Assembly (NCBI GenBank): GCA_045563055.1
Contig: JBJKUR010000011.1
Span: 62,001 to 126,000, forward strand
Reading direction: 5' to 3'
Length of the DNA: 64,000 bases
Source: Methylaequor sp045563055
GTDB taxonomy: Bacteria; Pseudomonadota; Alphaproteobacteria; Methylaequorales; Methylaequoraceae
The number at the start of each line of letters is the position of its first letter. Positions within the stretch are counted from its first letter, which is position 1. Both the position numbers and the translations under genes were made by a program. Below the pieces are notes generated by a model. That model searched no databases. It worked only from the letters and a program-made list of their open reading frames with translations, and was not told the origin of the DNA. Shown here piece by piece: positions 1-8,022 of the stretch.

Positions 1-856
1 AAATGTCAGAATTTTGTTGCAATTTTTTATTTTCAGATTTCTTTTGTATAAAACTATTTTCAACGTTTTTCTTTGGAGCATTCTTTACATTAGAAATGGT
101 TTTATCTATTTCTCTCATGTTGTTTAGGTTTTTTGTGTTTTCATCAACTATATCTTTTTTTTGATATTGTTGAATTTGCTTAGTTTTCTTTTTTTCCTTT
201 TTATCAATAAGCTTCGAGGTGTTGTCAGTTCTAACCTGCTTTAAGTGTGAGTCATCATTAACAGATAAAACTTTTTCTGATTTTTCAGCTTTGGATGTTT
301 TTCCATATGACTCACCAATTAAATTTAATTTTAGCCTTTCAGTCTTTTCTGAAGTTTTTTCAATTTTTACAATTTTGATCGATAAATCAGGTTTTGTATC
401 TAAAATTATATTCTCCTCTGTACTACTGGAATTTAAATTACCTTTTCCTGTAACCACTTCATTTAGTTTTAAAGTTGGAAGATTCATATTTTTTGATGAT
501 ATTGATGGTTTAGGAATTGAATTCCCTTCTGCAATTTTTTGATTAGAAATATCTATACCAAAATCTTTATAAAAAACTTGTATAAGATCTTTTGCTAAAT
601 CAATTTCAGATTTGTTTGCTTTAAGGTCTATAGTACCATCCTTCTTTTCAATATTTTTAGAATTTAAACTCAGGTTTTCCAAGGGAGTTGCCATATCATT
701 TTTTATCACCTTTGAGATATTACTGTCCATTTCCTTGGAAAAGTCAGAATTTAAAATAGCAAAAAGTTCAGCAAATATTTCATCTGATTGACCAGGATTG
801 GATTTTTTATCAAATATTTTTGTTATATCAGTTAAATTATTATTTACAGCAACCAT
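1..856 (-). CDS. fliK: Flagellar hook-length control protein FliK, N-terminal part (runs off left edge)
   Basis: An open reading frame runs leftward from an ATG at 854-856 to the edge without a stop, giving 285 residues. The visible part is low-complexity and rich in Lys, Ser, Asn and Glu, as expected for the poorly conserved N-terminal ruler region of FliK. The conserved C-terminal domain would lie outside the window, so the name rests on position directly after fliJ and on composition. FliK is exported by the flagellar secretion apparatus and sets hook length. GAGG stands 5 bases before the ATG, and a consensus sigma-54 promoter lies at 883-898. Another secreted flagellar protein is possible but less likely. 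Confidence 0.6.
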   Translation of the reverse strand, partial: MVAVNNNLTDITKIFDKKSNPGQSDEIFAELFAILNSDFSKEMDSNISKVIKNDMATPLENLSLNSKNIEKKDGTIDLKANKSEIDLAKDLIQVFYKDFGIDISNQKIAEGNSIPKPSISSKNMNLPTLKLNEVVTGKGNLNSSSTEENIILDTKPDLSIKIVKIEKTSEKTERLKLNLIGESYGKTSKAEKSEKVLSVNDDSHLKQVRTDNTSKLIDKKEKKKTKQIQQYQKKDIVDENTKNLNNMREIDKTISNVKNAPKKNVENSFIQKKSENKKLQQNSDI

Positions 857-882
857 AATACCTCAATTTTTTTTTTAAATTC

Positions 883-898
883 TGCAATAATAGTGCCA
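883..898 (-). promoter_or_regulatory. Sigma-54 (RpoN) promoter of fliK
   Basis: On the minus strand the sequence is TGGCAC, five bases, then TTGCA, an exact match to the -24/-12 consensus with correct spacing. It lies between the fliJ stop at 902 and the fliK start at 856. Transcription should begin near 872, leaving a leader of about 16 bases that contains the ribosome binding site. fliK and the genes left of it are therefore probably a separate RpoN-dependent operon. Confidence 0.8.
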
Positions 899-901
899 CA
901 G

Positions 902-1315
902 TCAAAATGCAGAGTGATTTTTATAGTTAAAATTATTTTCTTTTTTTAATTCTTCAAAATTTTCTTTTTTAATATTCTCTTTAATTTTTTTTTCTTTAAT
1001 TTTTTTCTTCTGTTGTTCAATTTTACTTATCTCAAGAATATTATTATTAATTTCATCGGATAAATAGTTCTCTCTATTATTAGAGATTTGAATTTTATTC
1101 ATTAAACTTTGTCTTAGCTGGGATTTTCTTTTAAGATCCGAACCTGTTAACTGTTCAAAATCAGATTTTTCATTGGTTATAATTAATTCTTTGAGAGTTT
1201 CTTGAATAAAGTTTAATTTTTCCTTTTCATTATTTAGAGTTGAAAGATTATTTAAGAGTTTATTTCTCTTTAATTTTTTTAAAGTTAAAAATAAATCATA
1301 TTTATTTTTTTTCAT
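902..1315 (-). CDS. fliJ: FliJ-like flagellar export chaperone
   Basis: The product is 137 residues, almost entirely charged and helical, with heptad-like Leu/Ile spacing and a Lys/Glu-rich tail from about residue 95. This is the profile of FliJ, the coiled-coil stalk of the flagellar type III export ATPase, which works at the cytoplasmic face of the basal body. Sequence identity within the family is low, so the call depends on size, coiled-coil character and position one base after fliI and before fliK. Confidence 0.7.
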   Translation of the reverse strand: MKKNKYDLFLTLKKLKRNKLLNNLSTLNNEKEKLNFIQETLKELIITNEKSDFEQLTGSDLKRKSQLRQSLMNKIQISNNRENYLSDEINNNILEISKIEQQKKKIKEKKIKENIKKENFEELKKENNFNYKNHSAF

Positions 1316-1316
1316 G

Positions 1317-2636
1317 CTAATTAATTTTCATTAAATTTTTAATACTGTCTTCAAAGTTTGATTTGATTTTATAGTTTTGTTTTATTAAGTCGCAAATTTT
1401 GGGCCAATTGTTTAAAGCACTGTCAATCTCTGAGTTTTGTCCTTGATTATATCCACCCATAAGCACTAAATCTTTATTTTCCAAGTATACGGAATATAGC
1501 TTTTTAACTAATTCGGATTGATTTTGTTGTTCATCTGATACAAGTGAGTTCATAACCCGGCTTAATGACTGATTAAGATCGATGGCTGGGAAAATACCCA
1601 GTTGTGCTAGATCTCTTGAGAGAACTATATGTCCATCCAAGATTGCTCGTGCAGTATCTACTACGGGATCATTAGTATCATCAGAATCAGCTAAAATTGT
1701 ATAAAAACTTGTTATACTTCCCTCATTTTTTGATCCTGCACCTGTCCTTTCAATCAGATTGGGAATCATCGAAATTACCGATGGTGGATATCCTTTTGAA
1801 GTAGGTTGCTCTCCAAGAGCAAGTCCAACTTCCCTTTTTGCATGAGCAATTCTGGTTAGTGAATCCATTATCAATAATACATTTTTTCCTTTGGATCTAA
1901 AATACTCGGCGATCGATGTTGCCCTTTCGGCACCTTTGATTCTTAGAAGCGGAGATTTATCTGCAGGAACAGCCACCGTAACGGTTCTTTTTTTTGAATC
2001 ATCGTTGAGTATTTCTGAAACAAAATTACCCAACTCCCTACCTCTTTCACCGATTAGGGCAACAACGACTACGTCAGCATTAGTATATTTTGTCATCATA
2101 CCAAGTAGCATCGATTTTCCTACTCCAGATCCTGCAATGATCCCCAATCTTTGACCTCTACCAACCGTAAAAAGAGAGTTGATAGCTCTTATTCCAACGT
2201 CGAGGATCTCATTTATCGGTTTTCTAGTCATTGGATTAACAGCTTTACCGTTTATTGGCCATGTTTCTGTTAGTGAATCTAGGGTAGCAGCGCCATCGAT
2301 AGGGTTTCCAAAAGCATCAATAACTCTTCCTAAAAGATTTGAACCAACACCCACATCATTTGAAGAGTTTAAGACTTTTATTGAAGAACCTAAAACAATG
2401 CTAGCGTTTTGTTGATGTACAGCAATTATATTTTTATTTTCTTTAAAACCAATAATTTCACCAGTTACTTTTGAATTATCACTACAATCAATTTGACAGA
2501 CAGTACCAATAGGCGATGGGAATGCATCACATTCAATAACCTTTCCATCAAACTTTGAAGTTTTACTTTTATAAACTGTATTACTTGATACATAGTGTCT
2601 ATCAATTACATTTAATATTTTTTGAGCTAAAACCAT
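1317..2636 (-). CDS. fliI: Flagellum-specific export ATPase FliI
   Basis: This 439-residue protein energises export of rod, hook and filament subunits at the base of the flagellum. The Walker A loop AGSGVGKS is at 168-175, Walker B (VLLIMDSL) at 253-260, and the F1/type III ATPase signature beginning GYPPSVISMIPN is at about 282-299. Length matches the family. It follows fliH by 16 bases and precedes fliJ by one base, the usual FliH-FliI-FliJ order. The flagellar context separates it from the virulence type III ATPases. Confidence 0.97.
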   Translation of the reverse strand: MVLAQKILNVIDRHYVSSNTVYKSKTSKFDGKVIECDAFPSPIGTVCQIDCSDNSKVTGEIIGFKENKNIIAVHQQNASIVLGSSIKVLNSSNDVGVGSNLLGRVIDAFGNPIDGAATLDSLTETWPINGKAVNPMTRKPINEILDVGIRAINSLFTVGRGQRLGIIAGSGVGKSMLLGMMTKYTNADVVVVALIGERGRELGNFVSEILNDDSKKRTVTVAVPADKSPLLRIKGAERATSIAEYFRSKGKNVLLIMDSLTRIAHAKREVGLALGEQPTSKGYPPSVISMIPNLIERTGAGSKNEGSITSFYTILADSDDTNDPVVDTARAILDGHIVLSRDLAQLGIFPAIDLNQSLSRVMNSLVSDEQQNQSELVKKLYSVYLENKDLVLMGGYNQGQNSEIDSALNNWPKICDLIKQNYKIKSNFEDSIKNLMKIN

Positions 2637-2652
2637 CTAAAAACTATAAATT

Positions 2653-3522
2653 TTAAGTTTTATTATTATTTGATTCTTTTAGTTTTTCTAAATCAGAGTC
2701 AATAGAATCTGGACTGGAGAACTTTATTTTGTTTGTTACGAGATCATTAATTTCAATGGCATTGGATTTAATTTTCAAATCACCACGTTGTAATTTTTCG
2801 TCAGAAAAAATTTTGAATGATAAATCAATCTTATTTTTTTTATTATATTCTGCGATTGCATTAAAATCTTTTGGATTTAAATAAACTTCAGCATTTTTTA
2901 TGGAACCCTCTATAGTTTGTATAAGTTTGGTTATCTTCTCTTGAAATAAAATATTATTTGTATCAATTTCATTACCTATAACTTCTTTACACAATTTATA
3001 AATAAGTTTGGTTACTGAATTATTTAGTTCATTCAGAAAGTTTGGTGCTACTTTAAAGATACCATCTGTAGCTCTTTTAAAAGTTACGGCCAACGCTTTA
3101 TCTCCCTTTTGTAGTTCTTCAGTTGTTTTTTTAACTCCTAATGCATACCCATTGTTATAATATTTTTTGGCATAGTCATTTGCTAACTTTCTTGCTTGTT
3201 CCTCGGTATAAACTTTCTCTGGTTCTTTTTTCTCTTCTGATGATTCTTCAGATTTTTCTAAATTATGTTCATTTGCTGTTTTAGTTTTTTCTTCAGTTTG
3301 TTGATTATCACTTTTTTGCAAATCTTTCTTTTTCTCTGCTAGAATTGCTGGTGTTACTTTCTTAAATAAATTTTTAATATTTGGTGATATTTCAGACTCC
3401 TTTATGAAATCTTTATTACTTTTACTTAATAAACTTACAATTTCCTCAGTACTAAGCGCACTGGAAACTTTATCTTTTTTTTCAATTTCAGACGAATCAG
3501 TTTTTTTTTCTAGAGGCATCAT
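2653..3522 (-). CDS. fliH: Flagellar assembly protein FliH
   Basis: The 289-residue product has a long disordered, charged N-terminal half (to about residue 100) and a C-terminal part with the FliH/YscL pattern, including a helix carrying EEQARKLANDYAKKYYNNGYA and the later V-ELKI-like hydrophobic segments. FliH binds FliI as a regulatory stator linking it to the export gate. The start ATG overlaps the fliG stop by four bases, indicating translational coupling, and GGAGGAG stands upstream. The long N-terminal extension is unusual compared with the roughly 235 residues in enterics. Confidence 0.85.
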   Translation of the reverse strand: MMPLEKKTDSSEIEKKDKVSSALSTEEIVSLLSKSNKDFIKESEISPNIKNLFKKVTPAILAEKKKDLQKSDNQQTEEKTKTANEHNLEKSEESSEEKKEPEKVYTEEQARKLANDYAKKYYNNGYALGVKKTTEELQKGDKALAVTFKRATDGIFKVAPNFLNELNNSVTKLIYKLCKEVIGNEIDTNNILFQEKITKLIQTIEGSIKNAEVYLNPKDFNAIAEYNKKNKIDLSFKIFSDEKLQRGDLKIKSNAIEINDLVTNKIKFSSPDSIDSDLEKLKESNNNKT

Positions 3523-4568
3523 ACAAAATCATCTCCTCCTCTTCCTGCGAGAACTATCGTTCCCTCATCAGACATAGTTCTTGCAACATTAATTATAGCC
3601 TTTTGCGCTTCTTGAACTTCCGTTAATCTTAATGGTCCTAAAACTTCCATTTCGTCTCTAATATTTGCGGATGCTCTTTGCGACATACTCGAGAAGATTT
3701 TATCCTTTAATTCGTCTTCAGTTCCTTTGAGTGCAATGATGAGAATTTCTTGGTCAACATTTCTTAAAAGGGTTTGCATACTTCTGTCATCCATCAAAAT
3801 CAATGTATCAAAGGTAAACATACTTTCTTGAATCTCTTTAGCTAAATTTCTATCTTTCTCTCCAAGAGTCTTCATTATTCTTTGTTCCATATTTTGTTTT
3901 GTAAAATTCATAATTGAAGCTGCATCTTTTATACCCCCAACAGATGAGGCACGAAGTGAGGTGTTAGTCTTAAATTTTAACTGCATTACTCTTTCTAACT
4001 CTGCAAGTGCATCAGGTTGTACGGTTTCTAATGTTGCTATTCTATGAATTATGTCTGATTGTGTTTCTTCAGGTAGAAGCGTCAAAACGTCTGCCGCAAC
4101 TCCAGCTTCTAAGTATGAAATTATCAGTGCCATTATTTGTGGGTGTTCATCTGATATTAGCTCCGCTACGGATCTTGCATCCATCCAATCAAGAATTTCA
4201 ATTGGTTTATCGCTTTCTGTTGGCGTGATTCTTCCAAGAACTGATTGGGCTTTATTCTCTCCTAAGGCCTTTGTCATTACATTTCTTATGTAATTTGTTG
4301 AGCCCATCCCTAAATCTGTTTGCGTTTTAATAATTGCTAAAAATTCATCTAGCACTCTGTTAACGGTATCTTGGTCAAGGCCTTGGACATTATACATCTC
4401 TTTACCTAACTGTTGAACTTCTTTAGGACCTAAGTTTTTTAATATTTCTGATGCTTCTTCTTCCCCAAGTAACATCATCAAGATTGCACATTTTTGAGTG
4501 CTAGTTAGTTGCTCGTATTGCGATTTCTCTTCTTCTTCGTTATTTTCTTCTTTAGCCTTTTCAGCCAT
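3519..4568 (-). CDS. fliG: Flagellar motor switch protein FliG
   Basis: The 349-residue product matches FliG over its whole length. After an acidic N-terminal stretch, the FliG N domain starts at about residue 20 (QLTSTQKCAILMMLLGEEEA), the middle domain includes the EHPQ motif (DEHPQIMALIISYL), and the C-terminal domain carries the charged torque-helix residues (LMDDRSMQTLLRNVD). FliG sits on the FliF ring and contacts the stator. It lies between fliF and fliH. Confidence 0.96.
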   Translation of the reverse strand: MAEKAKEENNEEEEKSQYEQLTSTQKCAILMMLLGEEEASEILKNLGPKEVQQLGKEMYNVQGLDQDTVNRVLDEFLAIIKTQTDLGMGSTNYIRNVMTKALGENKAQSVLGRITPTESDKPIEILDWMDARSVAELISDEHPQIMALIISYLEAGVAADVLTLLPEETQSDIIHRIATLETVQPDALAELERVMQLKFKTNTSLRASSVGGIKDAASIMNFTKQNMEQRIMKTLGEKDRNLAKEIQESMFTFDTLILMDDRSMQTLLRNVDQEILIIALKGTEDELKDKIFSSMSQRASANIRDEMEVLGPLRLTEVQEAQKAIINVARTMSDEGTIVLAGRGGDDFV

Positions 4569-4590
4569 GTTTTTCTCCTAAATAATTTAA

Positions 4591-6315
4591 TTATACATCT
4601 TTTTTCATTAATTGTCTGAATACATTCGAAACTTTTCCTGCTTCGTCTCCTACGATCATTCTTATCACTGCAACCTTGTCATCATAAGTATTCGCAGTAT
4701 CTAGCATGTCAGCTGAGATGGTAGATTTTTTTGGTTTAAGTTTGGCTTTTATATCTTCAAGTGATTCGCCTTCTTGAACTTGGACTTCGTCATCTGCCTC
4801 TTCAGCCTCTAAGTCAGCTTCAGAAGCACCGCCTGGTCCAGCGGCAGTACCTGCAGATGGAACTAAAATTCTATTTAGAAGAGGCTTTAAGGCACCAAAT
4901 GTTACGATTGCAAGTATAAGAACAGTTGATAATTGACCAATCATATTTTGGAACCATGATTCCTCATACCATTTAGTAGTTATAACATCCATTTCTTGAA
5001 TAAAATCTCCACTAGTGACTACAATTGTATCTTCACGATCTTCATTAAAACCAACAGCTTCTTTAACTAATGATGTAATTTTCTCTCTTTCTTCATCACT
5101 AATTGGTTCTGAAGTTGTAACACCATCTGGTGTTTCAACTATTTTATTTTTAACTAATACTGCAGTTTTTACTTTCTTTATTTTTCCAATTTGAGCAACT
5201 GTTGTGCTAAGCTTTTTGCTAACCTCATAGTTTTTTACATTGCTAGAAGACCTTTGTTTGAACTCTGCTGGCTCGCCAGTCTCAGGTGCTGCAATCTGAA
5301 GGTCGGCAGCAAGTGGGGCTTGATTGGCAACTGCTCCAGGCACTCCTCTAGCAGGCCTATCAGAGGATTCGTCTTGGCTATTTTGTTCACTTCGAGTAGA
5401 GATGCTTTCTGGGTCAAATATTTCTTCTGTAGTTTGATTCGTAGTAAAGTCCATTTCAACATTTACTTGTGCAGTGAGATTGCCTGCACCTACTATTGGT
5501 GAAACTAATGACAATATTCTTTGTCTATATATTGATTCAATTTTAACTCGATGTGCAAGTTGTTTTTCTGACATTGCTAAATTAGGGTCATCTTCAGGTT
5601 TTGATAACAACGAGCCATATTGATCAACAACTGTTACGTTATCTGATGTCATGTTAGGGATCGATGATGATACAATATGAACTATTGAGCGGATTTGCTC
5701 CAATCCAAGTGCTCTTCCATCTGCAAGTTTTACAAATACAGATGCTGTTGGAGGTGCTGTATCTCTTACAAAAACCGACTTTTCGGGTATTGCCAGATGA
5801 ACCCTGGCTCCAATTATATTTGCTATTTCATTAATTGACCTAGCCAATTCAATCTCTTGAGTTTGCTTCATTTTCATGAATTCAACTGATCTACTTGTTC
5901 CCATTGGTATTTTTTCCAATATGTCATATCCTTGTGGTACAGAGCTCGGCAAACCCTCTGCTGCTAATTTCATCTTTGCTTCATAATATTCTGGAGAAGG
6001 GACTAAAATTTCACCAGTTGTCCTATCAATAGAGACGTCGATTCCATTAGCTCTTAAGACTTCTATAACTCGTGATTTTTCATGTTCAGGTAGTGAAGAA
6101 AAAAGTGTTGTTCTTGACGGCTCTCTGAAAGAAATGAAGAAGACTAACCCCAAGAAAATGACAAACAATGTAATCATAACTGGGATAGATCTTTGAACTG
6201 CTGGTTCGTTAGAGAATTTCTTTATTTTTTCTAGAGAATTGCTTATATTAGATAACATTCCCTGGTTATTAATTTGTGTTTTTGCTAGTTCTGTAGTTTG
6301 AATTTCTTCGGCCAT
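4591..6315 (-). CDS. fliF: Flagellar MS-ring protein FliF
   Basis: The product is 574 residues, the normal FliF length. One membrane segment lies at about 44-62 and another near residues 457-476 after the large periplasmic region. The YscJ/FliF domain is recognisable from LFSSLPEHEKSRVIEVLRAN onward, with ARVHLAIPEKSVFVRD a family hallmark. The cytoplasmic tail is acidic (about 495-520) and ends in the FliG-binding region. FliF forms the MS ring on which the basal body is built. It lies 16 bases after fliE. Confidence 0.96.
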   Translation of the reverse strand: MAEEIQTTELAKTQINNQGMLSNISNSLEKIKKFSNEPAVQRSIPVMITLFVIFLGLVFFISFREPSRTTLFSSLPEHEKSRVIEVLRANGIDVSIDRTTGEILVPSPEYYEAKMKLAAEGLPSSVPQGYDILEKIPMGTSRSVEFMKMKQTQEIELARSINEIANIIGARVHLAIPEKSVFVRDTAPPTASVFVKLADGRALGLEQIRSIVHIVSSSIPNMTSDNVTVVDQYGSLLSKPEDDPNLAMSEKQLAHRVKIESIYRQRILSLVSPIVGAGNLTAQVNVEMDFTTNQTTEEIFDPESISTRSEQNSQDESSDRPARGVPGAVANQAPLAADLQIAAPETGEPAEFKQRSSSNVKNYEVSKKLSTTVAQIGKIKKVKTAVLVKNKIVETPDGVTTSEPISDEEREKITSLVKEAVGFNEDREDTIVVTSGDFIQEMDVITTKWYEESWFQNMIGQLSTVLILAIVTFGALKPLLNRILVPSAGTAAGPGGASEADLEAEEADDEVQVQEGESLEDIKAKLKPKKSTISADMLDTANTYDDKVAVIRMIVGDEAGKVSNVFRQLMKKDV

Positions 6316-6331
6316 TGTAATTTCCTTCTAA

Positions 6332-6670
6332 TTAAACGGGCATATTTATAATATCTTTGTATGCACTCAAGACTTTATTTCTTACATTTAGTGTCATTTG
6401 AAAACCTAGACTCGATAATTGTTGTTGTATCATTACTTTTGTCAAATCATTTTCAATGCCGAGTTCAAAGTTTTTTGTTAACTCCGCACTTTTTTTCTGT
6501 GTATCACTTACATCCCCGATGGCTGTTTTAATACTTTCTAAAAATCCACCATCTTGAGGTTCAAGTATTTGAGGTGAAAGGTTGGCGATTTCTTCTTGAA
6601 CTTTCTTAATTTGAGTTTGATTATTGGGTGTATTAAGAGATGGTTTTAAGTTTGTTAAATTTGGTTTCAT
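6332..6670 (-). CDS. fliE: Flagellar hook-basal body protein FliE
   Basis: The 112-residue product ends in the typical FliE C-terminus: an asymmetric helix with NDLTKVMIQQQLSSLGFQM followed by TLNVRNKVLSAYKDIINMPV. FliE is the first rod-zone protein, linking the MS ring to the rod. An AAGGAG site precedes the ATG. It lies 14 bases downstream of the FleT-like gene and 16 bases before fliF, within one operon. Confidence 0.9.
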   Translation of the reverse strand: MKPNLTNLKPSLNTPNNQTQIKKVQEEIANLSPQILEPQDGGFLESIKTAIGDVSDTQKKSAELTKNFELGIENDLTKVMIQQQLSSLGFQMTLNVRNKVLSAYKDIINMPV

Positions 6671-6684
6671 TTTTACTCCTTAAT

Positions 6685-7839
6685 TTATGCCTGCATTATT
6701 TTTTTTTCAGATAGGTTTTCCTGAACACTGTTATAAAAATTACTCTGATTGGAAACATCAATCATTATGTCTTTTTCGTCTATTATGTTTTTCTCACATA
6801 GAACAATTGATCTTTGAAGGACATTTTCAAGCTCCCTTACATTTCCAGGCCATGAATAATCTCGAAGAATCTTTTGGGCCTTTTTACTTATATAAGGTAA
6901 TGAATTATTGTTTATGTGTCTTTTTAATAGCGCAACACTTATTGGTAAAATATCATCAGGTCTCTCTGATAGATTGTGAGTCTCAATTGGAAATACATTT
7001 AATCTGTAATATAAATCTTCCCTAAATTTTTTTTCCTTTACTTCGTTTATCATATCTCTATTAGTGGTAGCTATAACTCTTACGTCAACATCTATGTCTC
7101 GTTGACCTCCAATTGGTGTAACTTTCTTTTCCTGAAGAACACGAAGTAACTTGGCTTGAAGTGATAGAGGCATTTCAGAAATTTCGTCTAGTAATAAAGT
7201 TCCAGTATCAGCAGCTCGAAAAATTCCTTTGTTTGCTGAGGAAGCACCAGTGAAAGCCCCTTTTTCATGACCAAACAACATAGCCTCTAGCATATTCTCA
7301 GGAATAGCTGCGCAATTAATTGCTACAAACGGTTTTTCTATTCTTGAAGATTTTTTATGAATTAAATTTGAGATAACCTCTTTTCCAGTTCCAGTTGGAC
7401 CATGGATAAAAACAGTCACATCGGTTTTTGCTACTTTTTCAACCATGTTAATTAAACATAGAGTTTTTTTATCTGAAAAACTGTATTTTTCTGAGGATAT
7501 TAGTTGGAATACAGTTTCCTTAATAACTTCATCAAGTGAATCGTAATTAATTGTTAAATACGCTCCACCCATTTCTTCTTCAATTGAAAAATCATTTGAC
7601 TCCGACTTAAGAACTATGACTTTAACGCTTCCAATATTTCTTGCAATTTTGAGGAGATTTGACTTATCACCTAGTTTCGTTACTAATTTGTCGTGGATGA
7701 TAAGTGTCGATTTAGATGAATTAATATTTTCTAAATCTTGGTAATCAACAAGTTTAATTGTTATATTTTTACTAGAAAAAAAATCATTTAAATTAGAAAA
7801 GTCTTCAAAATAATCTTTAATAATAAATATTTCCTTCAT
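6685..7839 (-). CDS. fleT: Sigma-54 activator lacking a DNA-binding domain (FleT-like)
   Basis: From the ATG at 7837-7839 the product is 384 residues. Residues 1-115 look like a degenerate receiver domain. The AAA+ domain has Walker A GPTGTGKE at 147-154, the sigma-54 contact loop GAFTGA at 194-199, Walker B LLLDE at 215-219 and WPGNVREL at 330-337. After the AAA+ domain only about 45 residues remain, with no Fis-type helix-turn-helix, and the stop is 14 bases before fliE, so none can be hidden. This matches FleT of Rhodobacter sphaeroides, which lacks a DNA-binding domain and heads the fliE operon (recalled, not searched). A longer start at 7887 is rejected because the promoter lies inside it; AAGGA at 7847-7851 supports 7839. 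Confidence 0.8.
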   Translation of the reverse strand: MKEIFIIKDYFEDFSNLNDFFSSKNITIKLVDYQDLENINSSKSTLIIHDKLVTKLGDKSNLLKIARNIGSVKVIVLKSESNDFSIEEEMGGAYLTINYDSLDEVIKETVFQLISSEKYSFSDKKTLCLINMVEKVAKTDVTVFIHGPTGTGKEVISNLIHKKSSRIEKPFVAINCAAIPENMLEAMLFGHEKGAFTGASSANKGIFRAADTGTLLLDEISEMPLSLQAKLLRVLQEKKVTPIGGQRDIDVDVRVIATTNRDMINEVKEKKFREDLYYRLNVFPIETHNLSERPDDILPISVALLKRHINNNSLPYISKKAQKILRDYSWPGNVRELENVLQRSIVLCEKNIIDEKDIMIDVSNQSNFYNSVQENLSEKKIMQA

Positions 7840-7846
7840 TCTTTTT

Positions 7847-7851
7847 TCCTT
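7847..7851 (-). promoter_or_regulatory. Ribosome binding site deciding the fleT-like start
   Basis: AAGGA on the minus strand lies seven bases before the ATG at 7837-7839. Together with the sigma-54 promoter further upstream, it places the true start at 7839 and excludes the longer frame from 7887. Confidence 0.7.
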
Positions 7852-7870
7852 CAGTTGTTTGAAATACAGA

Positions 7871-7886
7871 AGCAAAAACATTGCCA
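7871..7886 (-). promoter_or_regulatory. Sigma-54 promoter of the fleT-fliEFGHIJ operon
   Basis: The minus strand reads TGGCAA, five bases, TTGCT: both invariant dinucleotides GG (-24) and GC (-12) are at the right distance, with one departure from consensus (A for C at the sixth base). A start near 7860 leaves room for the ribosome binding site and the ATG at 7839. It lies in the gap between the two divergent activator genes. Confidence 0.75.
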
Positions 7887-7981
7887 AAAGCTCTGATAAG
7901 AAAAAAATTATTTATTTTTATCAATTATATCAATTACTTATATACGATTATTTTTTTTTTCTTTTTTTAAAATTTGATTAT

Positions 7982-7997
7982 TGTCATTTTTCTGACA
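7982..7997. promoter_or_regulatory. Inverted repeat TGTCA-N6-TGACA, possible operator
   Basis: TGTCA at 7982-7986 and TGACA at 7993-7997 form a perfect 5-base inverted repeat with a six-base spacer. The right arm coincides with the -35 element proposed for the fleQ-like gene. It could bind the helix-turn-helix of FleQ for autoregulation or as an enhancer for the promoter at 7871-7886, about 100 bases away. In AT-rich DNA such short repeats also occur by chance. Confidence 0.3.
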
Positions 7998-8020
7998 TTA
8001 TCAATTAACTAGATTATGAT
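7992..8020 (+). promoter_or_regulatory. Sigma-70 type promoter of the fleQ-like gene
   Basis: CTGACA at 7992-7997 and TATGAT at 8015-8020 are separated by exactly 17 bases and each departs from consensus at one position. The expected start of transcription falls at or just inside the ATG at 8023, so the mRNA would be leaderless or nearly so. No ribosome binding site is visible in front of the ATG, which agrees with that. Confidence 0.5.
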
Positions 8021-8022
8021 AT

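Noticed and set aside
7840..7887. Longer start of the FleT-like gene at 7887
   Set aside because: It would place the sigma-54 promoter and the AAGGA site inside the gene and adds residues not expected before a receiver-like domain.
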